NCBI RefSeq assembly: GCF_902829295.1
Contig: NZ_CADEPL010000055.1
Span: 1 to 64,000 of the forward strand
Source: Vogesella oryzae
GTDB taxonomy: Bacteria; Pseudomonadota; Gammaproteobacteria; Burkholderiales; Chromobacteriaceae
Length of the DNA: 64,000 nt
Direction of reading: 5' to 3'
Shown here one piece after another: positions 1-8,652 of the stretch. The notes beneath the pieces were generated by a model. It was given only the letters and a program-made list of their open reading frames with translations. It searched no databases and had not been told where the DNA came from. The stretch's first letter is position 1. The number at the start of each line of letters is the position of its first letter. Position numbers and translations under genes: made by a program.

Positions 1-133
1 CGCCAGTTGTTTATAAGACCCCCCCGCCTGGCCACGGCCGCGGCCTCCCCCCGCTTGGTGGCTGCGGCTGCCCCCCCTGCCCGCCAACCCTGCCCTGCCG
101 GCCGGCCTGAACGCCTGATCCCGCCATAGCCAC

Positions 134-168
134 CGTTGGCCGCATTGCCGCAGGGCATGCGGCCAACT
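134..168. terminator. Hairpin built from two inverted copies of the dispersed motif
   Basis: GTTGGCCGCA at 135-144 pairs perfectly with TGCGGCCAAC at 158-167 across a 13-base loop. There is no long T run after it. It could terminate a gene lying outside the window, in the way paired uptake sequences do in Neisseria. Its role here is inferred. Confidence 0.45.
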
Positions 169-184
169 TGCTTTGCAGCATGGT

Positions 185-214
185 TTGCCCGCGCTTTGGC
201 CGGCAACGTACAAT
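185..214 (+). promoter_or_regulatory. Candidate sigma-70 promoter of gltX
   Basis: TTGCCC at 185-190 and TACAAT at 209-214 are separated by 18 bases, about 38 bases before the gltX start codon. The -10 is good and the -35 is moderate. No competing promoter is obvious. Confidence 0.45.
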
Positions 215-252
215 AGCCGCCTTTACCGATCTTCACAGTTCAGGCGTAGACC

Positions 253-1638
253 ATGATCCGCACCCGTTTTGCCCCCAGCCCCACCGGTTTCCTGCACATC
301 GGTGGCGTGCGCACCGCGCTGTTTTCCTGGGCGTTCGCCCGCAAGAATGCCGGCACCTTCGTGCTGCGCATCGAAGACACCGATCTGGAGCGCTCCACTC
401 CGGAGTCGGTAAAAGCGATTCTGGATGGCATGCACTGGGTAGGCCTGGACTACGACGAAGGCCCGTTCTACCAGACCCAGCGCTTTGACCGTTACAAGGA
501 CGTGATTCAGCAGCTGCTGGCCAGCGGCCACGCCTACCACTGCTACATGAGCAAGGAAGAGCTGGATGCACTGCGCGCACAGCAGGAAGCCAACGGCGAG
601 AAGCCGCGCTACAACCGCGTGTGGCGTCCGGAAGCCGGTAAGACCCTGCCGGCGATTCCGGCCGACGTACAGCCGGTGGTGCGCTTCAAGAACCCGATCG
701 GCGGTTCGGTGGTGTGGGAGGACGCGGTAAAAGGCCGCATCGAGATCAGCAACGACGAGCTGGACGACCTGATCATCGCCCGCCCGGACGGCAGCCCCAC
801 CTACAACTTCTGCGTGGTGGTGGACGACTGGGACATGAACATCACCCACGTGATCCGCGGTGACGACCACGTGAACAACACCCCGCGCCAGATCAACATC
901 CTTAAGGCGCTGGATGCCCCGCTGCCGGTGTACGCGCACCTGCCGATGATTCTCAACGAGAACGGCAACAAGATGTCCAAGCGCCGCGACGCGGTGAGTG
1001 TGGTCGATTACGCCGCCAAAGGCATCCTGCCGGAAGCGCTGCTGAACTACCTGGCACGCCTGGGCTGGGGCCACGGCGACGAGGAATTCTTCAACATGGA
1101 GCAGTTCGTGGAATGGTTCAGCCTGGAGGCGGTAAGCCCGTCCGCCAGCCGCTTCAACCACGAAAAATTCATGTGGCTGAACGCGCAGCACATCAAGGCC
1201 GCCGACAACCAGCGCCTGGCCGGGCTGATTGCCGACCGCCTGGCTGCGGCCAACGTGGATACCAGCCACGGCCCCGCCCTGGCCGACGTGGTGGCGCTGG
1301 TGAAGGAGCGCATCCAGGACCTGAACGCACTGGCACAGGAAGTGGACTACTTCTACGCCAAGCGCGAGCCGCAGGCCGCCGACGTGGAAAAGCACCTGTC
1401 CGGTGACAGCCGCGAACGCATGCTGCGTTTTGCCGACAAGCTGGCCGCACTGGACAGCTGGACTGCCGAGAGCATCCACGAACTGTTCAAGCCATTCTGC
1501 GCCGAGGAAGGCATCAAGATGGGCCAGCTGGGCATGCCGCTGCGCGTGCTGGTATGCGGTACCACCCAGACACCGTCGGTGGATGCGGTGCTGGCACTGA
1601 TCGGCAAGGATGAAGTGTTGCACCGCCTGCGCGCCTGA
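253..1638 (+). CDS. gltX: Glutamyl-tRNA synthetase
   Basis: Charges tRNA(Glu) with glutamate in the cytoplasm. The 461-residue protein has the class I synthetase HIGH-type motif near residues 8-18 ([11 protein letters not shown]) and the KMSKR loop near residue 240, followed by the helical anticodon-binding part. Length matches the usual 460-470 residues. The start is the ATG at 253, because the conserved [11 protein letters not shown] begins immediately after it. It stands alone, with a candidate promoter upstream and a rho-independent terminator just after the stop. One dispersed GCGGCCAAC word lies within the gene at 1246. Confidence 0.98.
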   Translation: MIRTRFAPSPTGFLHIGGVRTALFSWAFARKNAGTFVLRIEDTDLERSTPESVKAILDGMHWVGLDYDEGPFYQTQRFDRYKDVIQQLLASGHAYHCYMSKEELDALRAQQEANGEKPRYNRVWRPEAGKTLPAIPADVQPVVRFKNPIGGSVVWEDAVKGRIEISNDELDDLIIARPDGSPTYNFCVVVDDWDMNITHVIRGDDHVNNTPRQINILKALDAPLPVYAHLPMILNENGNKMSKRRDAVSVVDYAAKGILPEALLNYLARLGWGHGDEEFFNMEQFVEWFSLEAVSPSASRFNHEKFMWLNAQHIKAADNQRLAGLIADRLAAANVDTSHGPALADVVALVKERIQDLNALAQEVDYFYAKREPQAADVEKHLSGDSRERMLRFADKLAALDSWTAESIHELFKPFCAEEGIKMGQLGMPLRVLVCGTTQTPSVDAVLALIGKDEVLHRLRA

Positions 1639-1660
1639 TACGGCCTGCTGGCATCACACA

Positions 1661-1684
1661 ACCCCGGTGCGTGCCGGGGTTTTT
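1661..1684 (+). terminator. Rho-independent terminator of gltX
   Basis: ACCCCGG at 1661-1667 pairs with CCGGGGT at 1674-1680 across a six-base loop and runs into TTTT. It lies 22 bases after the gltX stop. Confidence 0.85.
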
Positions 1685-1732
1685 GTTTGCCTGCTGTAAG
1701 GGCGGGTGAGGCTGTGTTGTCGCATCGTCAAG

Positions 1733-1765
1733 AAAAAACCGGCAACGCGATGGGCGTTGCCGGTT
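1733..1765 (-). terminator. Rho-independent terminator of rlmD
   Basis: AACCGGCAACGC at 1737-1748 pairs with GCGTTGCCGGTT at 1754-1765. Read on the minus strand the stem is followed by a run of T (the A run at 1733-1738). It lies just beyond the rlmD stop codon. Confidence 0.85.
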
Positions 1766-1797
1766 GTTGAAGTTTCCTGCCGTCGAGTGGGCGGTGC

Positions 1798-3390
1798 TTA
1801 CTCGCCCTGCGCCTCGCTGTTGCCGCCTTCGGCCTGGCGTGCTTCATAAGCGGCACGTTTGTCGGCGTTGGCCTGGGTGCGGGCGTGGAACTCGGCAGTG
1901 CGGGCGGCCTTGGCGGCCAACCTTTCGGCCTTTTCCGCGGCCTGCTGCTCGGCCAGCGTGGCTTCGCGCTCCAGACGGGCAGCGATGGCGATTTCACGGG
2001 CGGCGGCGCGCTGCGCTTCTTCCTCGGCTTCCATCGCTTCCAGTTCGGCGCGGGTCTTGCACGGGCCGGTCTTTTCGAACCAGGCGACGGACTCGACGTG
2101 CGCGGTGTGCGGGAACATGTTAACGATGCCGGCGGATTTCAACGTGTAGCCCTTGGTATGTACCAGTACGCCAGCGTCGCGTGCCAGGGTGGACGGGTTA
2201 CAGGACACGTACACGATGCGCTGCGGCGCGGTTTCCTCGGTAATGGCTTTTACCAGCTGGATGGCGCCGTCGCGTGGCGGGTCGATCAGCATCTTGTCGA
2301 ACTTGCCCAGCGCGGCGAACGATTCCTCGGTCACCTCGAACAGGTTGGCCATCTCGTAGCTCACCTTGTGCTGCAGCTGGTTGTGGGTGGCGTTTTCCAC
2401 CGCGCGCTTCACCAGTGCCTCGCTGCCTTCCATGCCGTGTACGTCGGCACCGCTACGCGCGATCGGCAGGGTGAAGTTGCCGATACCGCAGAACATGTCG
2501 GCAATGCGTTCGCCGGCCTTGGGTTCCAGCAGGCGCAGTGCGCGGCTGACCATCACGTTGTTGATTTCCGGGTTCACCTGGGTGAATTCGGTGGGGTAGT
2601 ACGGCATTTCCACGCTGAAATCGCGCAGGCGGTAGGTCAGCTTGGGCGCGTCCAGCGGGTAGATCGGGTAGCAGGTATCCGGTCCTTTGGGCTGCAGCCA
2701 GATCTGCAGCGGGCGCTTGGGTTGCGAGTATTGATCGGAGAACTTCTTCAGAATGTCGAAGTCAGCATCAGTAATGGCTTCCATATTGCGGAATACCAGG
2801 ATGTCGACTTCGGCACCTACCGCTACTTCTACCTGCGGCATGCGATTGTTGATCGACAGCTTGATGATCATTTCGCGCAGCGGCACGATCAGATCCGAGA
2901 TGTGCTTGGGCAGTACGCGGCATTCGCGCATGTCGGCAATGAAGCTGGAGCGCTTTTCGTGGAAGCCGACCAGCACGCCGCCTTTCTTCTCCACCAGGCG
3001 GGCGGACAGGCGGGCGCGATGGCGATAGCCCCAGGTCGGGCCTGCAATCGGGGTCATGACCACTTGCGGTTTTACCTTGCCCAGCCGGGTGAGGTTGTCT
3101 TCCAGTACGCGCTGCTTGATGGCGACCTGGGCACTGAACTCGACATGCTGCATCGAACAGCCGCCGCACACACCGAAGTGCGGGCAGGCCGGTTCGGCGC
3201 GCATATAACTTTCCTTGATAATATCGACGGCAACAGCGTTTTCGTAGCTGGGCTTTTTGCGGAAGCTGCTATAGCTCACGGTTTCGTAGGGCAGGGCCCC
3301 TTCGATGAACAGGGTTTTGCCGTCTACGTGGGCAACCCCGCGGCCTTCGTGGTCCAGTGATTCGATATGGGCAAGCTGCTGTTGAGTCAT
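1798..3390 (-). CDS. rlmD: 23S rRNA (uracil(1939)-C5)-methyltransferase RlmD
   Basis: Methylates U1939 of 23S rRNA using S-adenosylmethionine. An N-terminal TRAM domain (about residues 1-60) is followed by the iron-sulfur cysteines in [10 protein letters not shown], then the methyltransferase domain with DPPRDG and the catalytic-Cys motif [12 protein letters not shown]. The ATG at 3390 is chosen; an in-frame TTG at 3405 would add five residues. After the catalytic domain the protein carries an extra tail of about 80 residues rich in Ala, Glu and Arg, predicted helical or coiled, which the usual 430-450-residue family members lack. Transcribed alone. Confidence 0.95.
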   Translation of the reverse strand: MTQQQLAHIESLDHEGRGVAHVDGKTLFIEGALPYETVSYSSFRKKPSYENAVAVDIIKESYMRAEPACPHFGVCGGCSMQHVEFSAQVAIKQRVLEDNLTRLGKVKPQVVMTPIAGPTWGYRHRARLSARLVEKKGGVLVGFHEKRSSFIADMRECRVLPKHISDLIVPLREMIIKLSINNRMPQVEVAVGAEVDILVFRNMEAITDADFDILKKFSDQYSQPKRPLQIWLQPKGPDTCYPIYPLDAPKLTYRLRDFSVEMPYYPTEFTQVNPEINNVMVSRALRLLEPKAGERIADMFCGIGNFTLPIARSGADVHGMEGSEALVKRAVENATHNQLQHKVSYEMANLFEVTEESFAALGKFDKMLIDPPRDGAIQLVKAITEETAPQRIVYVSCNPSTLARDAGVLVHTKGYTLKSAGIVNMFPHTAHVESVAWFEKTGPCKTRAELEAMEAEEEAQRAAAREIAIAARLEREATLAEQQAAEKAERLAAKAARTAEFHARTQANADKRAAYEARQAEGGNSEAQGE

Positions 3391-3516
3391 TGTTTTGTAA
3401 GTCAAAATGCTAGGGCAAAGACGATGATTGTCGCAGAAACCACCGCAAAACGCACGGTGCCGGCGGCTGTCGATCGCAATGCAACAAACGAGGGGTCATC
3501 TGCTACCATCACGGCC

Positions 3517-4416
3517 ATGCAAATCTTGTTATCTATTCCATCCCTGTGGCGTGTCGGGCTGCTCTGCGGGCTGCTGGCGGGCTATGCTGCGCCGGCGCTG
3601 GCGGTCGATCCGGAGCCGGATGTGGCGATTGCCGATCAGGGGCAGCATCTGGTGGTTAACCTGCCACAAACCCGTGTCTATCTGTACCAGGACGGCTTGC
3701 TGCTCAGAACCTATCCGATAGCGGTAGGCAAGCAGCTGACCCAGACGCCTACCGGCAATTACAGTATTACCGGCATTTACCGCGACCCGACCTGGCATAT
3801 TCCCAAGTCAATCCAGGACGAGATGGTGAAACAGGGCAAGCCGCTGCAGACCGAAATTCCGCCGGGGCCGGATAATCCGCTTGGCAAGGTGTTTATCCGC
3901 TTTGGCGAGCCGCGGCTGGGCCTGGGCTTTCACGGCACCAATCAGCCAGCGAGTGTGCCCGGGGTGCGCAGTCATGGCTGTGTGCGTCTGCGCAACGAGA
4001 ATGCGCTGGCGCTGGCGGACTGGGTGAATGTCGGGGCGTTGGTAACCATTGCCTATCAGCCATTGGTGCTCAATGAAGATGAGGCAGGCGAACTGTGGCT
4101 GACGGCGTATCGTGATGTCTATGGCATGAAAGACCCTTCTTATCGCTATCTGGCCAATACCCTGCTTTCCTGGCAGCAGGAAAAGGGGCGGGTATTGCAT
4201 GGTGCGCGGGTGGATCGGGCGATTCGTGAGCGCAAGGGGGTGCCGGTGTGTCTGTCTTGCAAGGATGCCGAGAAAGCGGTGGTAACGGGTAGTTTGATGG
4301 CCAAGCGCTGGCTGAGTATCGATAGCGGTGGGGTGCCAGAAGATGCCGAGTCGGTGCGGCCGGCTGGTGGTCACTTCAGCCCGAAATTCCCACGTAGCAT
4401 GCCGAGTGTCAGCTAA
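3517..4416 (+). CDS. Periplasmic L,D-transpeptidase (YkuD domain)
   Basis: Cross-links peptidoglycan, or attaches proteins to it, through meso-diaminopimelate. The 299-residue protein begins with a signal peptide ending near AAPALA. The YkuD domain spans about residues 45-190, with the catalytic signature HGTNQ followed by SHGCVRL, where the Cys is the nucleophile. A C-terminal region of about 100 residues of unclear role follows. An in-frame ATG exists upstream at 3367, but the ATG at 3517 begins directly with the signal peptide and is preferred. It is divergent from rlmD and ends at a clear terminator. Which L,D-transpeptidase subgroup it belongs to cannot be told. Confidence 0.9.
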   Translation: MQILLSIPSLWRVGLLCGLLAGYAAPALAVDPEPDVAIADQGQHLVVNLPQTRVYLYQDGLLLRTYPIAVGKQLTQTPTGNYSITGIYRDPTWHIPKSIQDEMVKQGKPLQTEIPPGPDNPLGKVFIRFGEPRLGLGFHGTNQPASVPGVRSHGCVRLRNENALALADWVNVGALVTIAYQPLVLNEDEAGELWLTAYRDVYGMKDPSYRYLANTLLSWQQEKGRVLHGARVDRAIRERKGVPVCLSCKDAEKAVVTGSLMAKRWLSIDSGGVPEDAESVRPAGGHFSPKFPRSMPSVS

Positions 4417-4425
4417 TCCGCTTGC

Positions 4426-4455
4426 GCCCCGCCAGTGCGGGGTGCTTTGTTTTTG
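4426..4455 (+). terminator. Terminator of the L,D-transpeptidase gene
   Basis: GCCCCGC at 4426-4432 and GCGGGG at 4437-4442 form a stem with a CAGT loop, followed by a T-rich stretch. Confidence 0.75.
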
Positions 4456-4466
4456 CTGTTGAAATG

Positions 4467-4500
4467 CAAAAAAGCTGCAGACAATGTCTGCAGCTTTTTA
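4467..4500 (-). terminator. Terminator of the tRNA-Leu operon
   Basis: A long perfect stem (GCTGCAGACA against TGTCTGCAGC) is flanked by A runs on the left and T runs on the right, so it can work in both directions. It lies immediately beyond the last tRNA-Leu on the minus strand. Confidence 0.8.
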
Positions 4501-4503
4501 TGC

Positions 4504-4590
4504 TGGTGCCCAGGAGAAGACTCGAACTTCCACAGTGTTGCCACCGCTAGGACCTGAACCTAGTGCGTCTACCAATTCCGCCACCTGGGC
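4504..4590 (-). tRNA. tRNA-Leu (anticodon CAG), copy 4 in transcription order
   Basis: An 87-nucleotide class II tRNA with encoded CCA. On the minus strand it begins GCCCAGGTGGCGG, has the long variable arm typical of leucine tRNAs, a TTCGAGT T-loop and the anticodon loop TTCAGGT. The anticodon CAG (complement of 4554-4556) reads CTG, the dominant leucine codon in this genome. The sequence appears identical to the three other copies. Confidence 0.95.
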
Positions 4591-4643
4591 TAAAACCTGA
4601 TTGTGTATTGCTGATGTGAGGACACCAACAACAAGAAACTTGT

Positions 4644-4730
4644 TGGTGCCCAGGAGAAGACTCGAACTTCCACAGTGTTGCCACCGCTAGGACCTGAACC
4701 TAGTGCGTCTACCAATTCCGCCACCTGGGC
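4644..4730 (-). tRNA. tRNA-Leu (anticodon CAG), copy 3 in transcription order
   Basis: Same 87-nucleotide sequence as its neighbours, with encoded CCA and anticodon CAG. The 53-base spacer to the next downstream copy is not conserved between units, so the array is a set of duplicated tRNA genes and not a larger repeat. Confidence 0.95.
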
Positions 4731-4769
4731 ACATCGCAAATTTTTATCCGGAGGGCATCAGCGTAGTGC

Positions 4770-4856
4770 TGGTGCCCAGGAGAAGACTCGAACTTCCACA
4801 GTGTTGCCACCGCTAGGACCTGAACCTAGTGCGTCTACCAATTCCGCCACCTGGGC
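4770..4856 (-). tRNA. tRNA-Leu (anticodon CAG), copy 2 in transcription order
   Basis: Identical in sequence to the other copies, with acceptor stem GCCCAGG/CCTGGGC and encoded CCA. The spacer to the next downstream copy is 39 bases. Confidence 0.95.
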
Positions 4857-4885
4857 CTTCCGGATTGTTACAGCTAGCAAAGTAG

Positions 4886-4972
4886 TGGTGCCCAGGAGAA
4901 GACTCGAACTTCCACAGTGTTGCCACCGCTAGGACCTGAACCTAGTGCGTCTACCAATTCCGCCACCTGGGC
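4886..4972 (-). tRNA. tRNA-Leu (anticodon CAG), first copy after the promoter
   Basis: Promoter-proximal member of the four-gene array, identical in sequence to the others. A 29-base spacer follows it. A near-consensus minus-strand promoter lies about 60-90 bases upstream (5033-5060). Confidence 0.95.
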
Positions 4973-5032
4973 TTTGCTTTGCTGTATCATCGATGCGTTG
5001 CTTTTTCGCTGCAGCACATCGAAGAAGCACGC

Positions 5033-5060
5033 ATTATAAAGAACTTTTTGAGTGTGTCAA
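5033..5060 (-). promoter_or_regulatory. Strong sigma-70 promoter of the tRNA-Leu operon
   Basis: On the minus strand TTGACA (5060-5055) and TATAAT (5038-5033) are both perfect consensus hexamers with a 16-base spacer. A G+C-rich discriminator (GCGTGC) follows the -10, as in stable-RNA promoters under stringent control. The -35 ends on the first base of the rnr start codon on the other strand, so tRNA and rnr transcription initiate back to back. Confidence 0.85.
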
Positions 5061-7675
5061 TGGCTACCAAGCGAAGAAACAGTAAAAATACCCCTTTGCG
5101 CCTGCAAGATCCGCATCTTGCCCGCGAAAAAGCCAAGTACGACAATCCCTTACCTAGCCGCGAGTTTGTGCTCGAGGTTCTCGAAAAAAATGGCGTGCCG
5201 ATGCATGCCGAAGAGTTGGCCGCAGTTTTCCCTATTTACGACAATGAGCTCGACCTGTTCGAGCGCCGCCTGCGCGCCATGGAGCGTGCCGGCCAGATTC
5301 TCATCAACCGCAAGGGCGATATCTGCGTTGCGCAGAAACTGGACCTGATTCCCTGCCGCGTCAGCGGTCACCGTGACGGCTTCGGCTTCGCGATGCGCGA
5401 GGCCGCCGATGGCGACGATATCTTCCTGCCCGAGCGCGAGATGCGCAAAGTGATGCATGGCGACCGGGTCATGGTGCGCGTGGCCGGTGTCGATCGCCGC
5501 GGCCGCCAGGAAGGCCGTATTGCCGAAATTATCGAACGCAACACCACCCGCCTGATCGCCCGCATCTACAAAGAGCGCGGGGTATGGTTTGTGGTGCCGG
5601 AAGACCGTCGCATCAATCACGAGATGCTGGTGGAAGCCGGTGGCGAGGACGGCGCCAAAGATGGCCAGGTGGTGATGGTCGACATCATCGACTATCCGGA
5701 CGAGCATCGTCAGGCCATCGTCAAGGTCAGTGAAGTGCTGGGCGACTATGCCGATCCGGGTATGGAAATCGAGATTGCGCTGCGCAAGCACGACCTGCCG
5801 CACGTGTTCTCCGACGATGCACTGGCGCAAGCCAAGGCTACCAGCCAGAAAGTGGGCAAGCGCGACATCAAGGATCGTGTCGATCTGCGCGATCTGCCGC
5901 TGGTGACCATCGACGGCGAAACCGCGCGCGACTTCGACGATGCGGTCTATGCCGAGAAAAGCGGCAAGGGCTATCGCCTGATCGTGGCGATTGCCGATGT
6001 CAGTCACTATGTGCGTCCGGGCGATGCGCTGGATATTGATGCCCGCGAACGCAGCACCTCGGTGTACTTCCCGCGCCGGGTGATTCCGATGTTGCCGGAG
6101 GAGCTGTCCAACGGCATCTGCTCGCTGAATCCGGATGTCGATCGCTTGTGCATGGTCTGCGATATGCAGATTTCCGCGCGCGGCAAGGTGAAAAAGTACC
6201 AGTTCTACCCGGCGGTGATGCGCTCTCAGCACCGTTTCACCTACACCCAAGTGTGGCAGCTGCTGTCGGAAAATGGCGAACACAAGCTCAAGCCGCAGCT
6301 GGAAACGCTGTATGCCTTGTTCCAGCAGTTGCTGGAGCAGCGCAAGAAGCGCGGCGCGGTGGACTTCGATACCACCGAAACGCAGATGCTATTCGACGAC
6401 AATGGCAAGATCAGCCAGATCGTGCCGGTGGTGCGCAACGACGCGCACCGCCTGATCGAGGAATGCATGCTGGCGGCCAACGTTTGCGCCGCCGAATTCA
6501 TCCTCAAGCACGAGCACAAGGGCCTGTTCCGCGTGCATGAAGGCCCGACGCCGGAGAAGCTGGAGCAGCTGCAATCCTTCCTGCGTCTGAAAGGCCTGCA
6601 GCTGGGCGGCGGCGACAAGCCGACCACCAAGGACTATGCCGCACTGGCCGATGCCGTACGCGAGCGCCCGGATGCACCGATGATCCAGACCATGCTGTTG
6701 CGCTCCATGCAGCAGGCGGTGTACCAGCCGGCCAACCTCGGCCACTTCGGTCTGTCCTACGACGCCTACACCCATTTCACTTCGCCGATCCGCCGCTATC
6801 CGGACTTGCTGGTGCATCGCACTATCAAGGCCATTTTGCTGGACAAGAAGTACAAGCCGGGCAAGTGGGAACAGCTGGGCATGCATTGCTCGATGGCCGA
6901 GCGCCGCGCCGACGATGCCAGCCGCGATGTGCAGTCCTGGCTCAAGACCTATTACATGCGCGACAAGGTGGGCGAAGTGTTCACCGGCAAGATCAGCGCG
7001 GTGGCCGGTTTCGGTATCTTCGTGCTGCTGGATGGCCTGTACGTGGAAGGCATGGTGCACATCTCCGAACTGGGCAAGGATTACTTCCATTTCCACAAGG
7101 AGCAGCAGGCCATCATCGGCGAGAAGAGCGGCCTGAAATACCAGCTGGGGGATGTTGTCACCATCAAGGTGATGCGTGCCGATCTGGATAGCGCGCAAGT
7201 GGACTTTGCGCTGGTCGGGGTTGGCCGCGATGCTGCCGCGCAGGGCGGCGATGTTGCCACCACTGGGCGCCGCCACGGTCGTGATGACAAGTCGGCACAC
7301 AAGCCGGCAGGCAAGGGGCGTGACCAGCGCCGCCAGCCTGCGGCGAAGGCCGCGCCGCAACCGGCCGGCAAGGTTGCCACCAAGCCGGCAAGCAAGGCTG
7401 CGGCCAACGTTGCGGCCAAACCGGTAGCCAAGCCGGCGGCAGCAAGTGCAGTCGCACCGGAGCAGCCTCCGGTTACCGAGGCGCCTGCAGCCAAGCCGCC
7501 GCGCCGTAGCCCGGCCAAGCGCACTCCCGCCGCAGAAACGCCCGTCGCCGAGCTGCCGGCGGCCAAACCCGCCAGCCGTCGCCGCAGCCCGGCCAAACCG
7601 GCGGTTGAGCCCGCGCCACAGCCGGAGCCAACGCCGCCAGCGGCGCCACGCGCCCGCCGCAGCCGCCGTAGCTGA
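5060..7675 (+). CDS. rnr: Ribonuclease R
   Basis: 3'-5' exoribonuclease of the RNB family, processive on structured RNA. The 871-residue protein has an N-terminal winged-helix region, cold-shock-type OB domains, the RNB domain with the metal-site motif ARDFDDAV, and an S1 domain (GKISAVAGFGIFVLLDG) near residues 640-720. A tail of about 110 residues rich in Lys, Ala, Pro and Arg follows. The start at 5060 (MATKRRNSKN) is chosen over the upstream ATG at 4979, which would read through the tRNA promoter. The Shine-Dalgarno sequence is weak. rlmB, often next to rnr, lies about 10 kb downstream here. Confidence 0.97.
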   Translation: MATKRRNSKNTPLRLQDPHLAREKAKYDNPLPSREFVLEVLEKNGVPMHAEELAAVFPIYDNELDLFERRLRAMERAGQILINRKGDICVAQKLDLIPCRVSGHRDGFGFAMREAADGDDIFLPEREMRKVMHGDRVMVRVAGVDRRGRQEGRIAEIIERNTTRLIARIYKERGVWFVVPEDRRINHEMLVEAGGEDGAKDGQVVMVDIIDYPDEHRQAIVKVSEVLGDYADPGMEIEIALRKHDLPHVFSDDALAQAKATSQKVGKRDIKDRVDLRDLPLVTIDGETARDFDDAVYAEKSGKGYRLIVAIADVSHYVRPGDALDIDARERSTSVYFPRRVIPMLPEELSNGICSLNPDVDRLCMVCDMQISARGKVKKYQFYPAVMRSQHRFTYTQVWQLLSENGEHKLKPQLETLYALFQQLLEQRKKRGAVDFDTTETQMLFDDNGKISQIVPVVRNDAHRLIEECMLAANVCAAEFILKHEHKGLFRVHEGPTPEKLEQLQSFLRLKGLQLGGGDKPTTKDYAALADAVRERPDAPMIQTMLLRSMQQAVYQPANLGHFGLSYDAYTHFTSPIRRYPDLLVHRTIKAILLDKKYKPGKWEQLGMHCSMAERRADDASRDVQSWLKTYYMRDKVGEVFTGKISAVAGFGIFVLLDGLYVEGMVHISELGKDYFHFHKEQQAIIGEKSGLKYQLGDVVTIKVMRADLDSAQVDFALVGVGRDAAAQGGDVATTGRRHGRDDKSAHKPAGKGRDQRRQPAAKAAPQPAGKVATKPASKAAANVAAKPVAKPAAASAVAPEQPPVTEAPAAKPPRRSPAKRTPAAETPVAELPAAKPASRRRSPAKPAVEPAPQPEPTPPAAPRARRSRRS

Positions 7676-7685
7676 TCGCCACCGG

Positions 7686-7713
7686 ACCGCAGCCTTGTGC
7701 TGCGGTTTTTTTT
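7686..7713 (+). terminator. Rho-independent terminator of rnr
   Basis: ACCGCAGC at 7686-7693 pairs with GCTGCGGT at 7699-7706 and is followed by eight T residues. Confidence 0.88.
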
Positions 7714-7861
7714 GTCACTTGGCACCGCTGCCGCTGCTGCCAGGGTAGTCCGTCTGGCTGCCATGCCTTCGGCGATAGCACGCCAGCGCCAGCAAAATGG
7801 CCAAATGCGGCAATACTTGGGGTGTACAACGCCTGTCGCCAGGCGCAGCCATGGAGGAGTC

Positions 7862-8620
7862 ATGAAACGCAAGTCACCGCGTCGCTTGCTTCGGCGCCGT
7901 TTGCAGCTGTTGCTGCAGCAAATCCGCAGTGCGCTGCCACAGCTGGCCGATACCGCCGTGCCGGAGGCGCTGCACGCCTTGCGCATTGCCCTGCGACAGT
8001 TACGCAGCCTGCTGCGGGTGTTGCAGGCGCTGCCGCAAGGCGAGCTGCTGCCCGCCTTGTCGTTGCAGTTGGCCGCATTTACCCGTGCCAGCAACGACTG
8101 GCGCGACCGCGAAGTGCGCCTGCAGCAGTTGCAGTTGCTGGCGCAGCAGGCCGATAGCCAGCGCTTTGCTGCCTGGCGCCGGCACGAGGCTTTTGCCATC
8201 GGTGCCGGAAAGTTGCAGCTGGCGCGCCAGCAGGGCGAACTGGAGCCGCTGCTGCTGGCCATCGAACAGGCATGCCTGCCGCCGCTGCGCAACAAGTCCG
8301 TCGTTCTGCGGCGGCAGGTGCGGCGGGCGCTGCGAGACAGTCGCCAGCGTTACCGCGAGGCCAGGCGCCGCTGGCAGCAACAGCCGGATAATGACCGTAG
8401 GGTGCATAAAGTGCGCTTGCTGGCCAAGCGGCTGCGCTACCAGGTGGAGGTGTGCCAAGGGCTGCTGGCTAAACGCTGGCAACGGCGTGCCGAGCGTGCC
8501 CGTGCTGACCAGCAGCAGCTGGGCGAGTTGCGCGACCGGCAGCTGCTGCTGCAAAGCCTGCGCCGCGATGCGGTGCCGCTACCGGCGGCATTGCGGCGGC
8601 AGCTGGGGCTGGCGGACTAG
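7862..8620 (+). CDS. CHAD domain-containing protein
   Basis: A 252-residue helical protein with CHAD hallmarks: a conserved histidine with basic residues in HALRIALRQLRSLLRVL near residue 38, and HKVRLLAKRLRYQVEV near residue 180. CHAD domains bind inorganic polyphosphate and are often found with polyphosphate granules or CYTH enzymes; here the domain stands alone. It is highly basic and rich in Leu, Gln and Arg, with no signal peptide or membrane segment. The ATG at 7862 follows a strong GGAGG site, so the longer in-frame extension is rejected. It may be transcribed independently, since it lies after the rnr terminator. Confidence 0.85.
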   Translation: MKRKSPRRLLRRRLQLLLQQIRSALPQLADTAVPEALHALRIALRQLRSLLRVLQALPQGELLPALSLQLAAFTRASNDWRDREVRLQQLQLLAQQADSQRFAAWRRHEAFAIGAGKLQLARQQGELEPLLLAIEQACLPPLRNKSVVLRRQVRRALRDSRQRYREARRRWQQQPDNDRRVHKVRLLAKRLRYQVEVCQGLLAKRWQRRAERARADQQQLGELRDRQLLLQSLRRDAVPLPAALRRQLGLAD

Positions 8621-8652
8621 CTGGCGGCCAACCTTGTCGCCGCTGGCGGCCC

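Larger units (their letters stand above)
1..252. other. Non-coding leader region before gltX
   Basis: No convincing gene is visible here. The first 120 bases are rich in C and G runs with no codon-like pattern. An inverted pair of the dispersed motif lies at 135-167 and a candidate gltX promoter at 185-214. The upstream gene must end before the window begins. Confidence 0.5.

Noticed and set aside
223-1623. 466-codon open frame antisense to gltX
   Set aside because: It is the shadow frame of a well-supported gene in GC-rich DNA, with no recognisable motif and His/Val-rich composition typical of such shadows.
1885-3360. 491-codon open frame antisense to rlmD
   Set aside because: The opposite strand encodes RlmD with all catalytic motifs; the frame shows no domain signature.
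4675-4932. Open frame with an internally repeated peptide
   Set aside because: The repeat is caused by tandem tRNA-Leu genes on the minus strand; it is not a protein.
4504-4972. Four regularly spaced direct repeats resembling a CRISPR array
   Set aside because: The repeat unit is an 87-base cloverleaf tRNA with CCA, and the spacers are short and of unequal length (29-53 bases).
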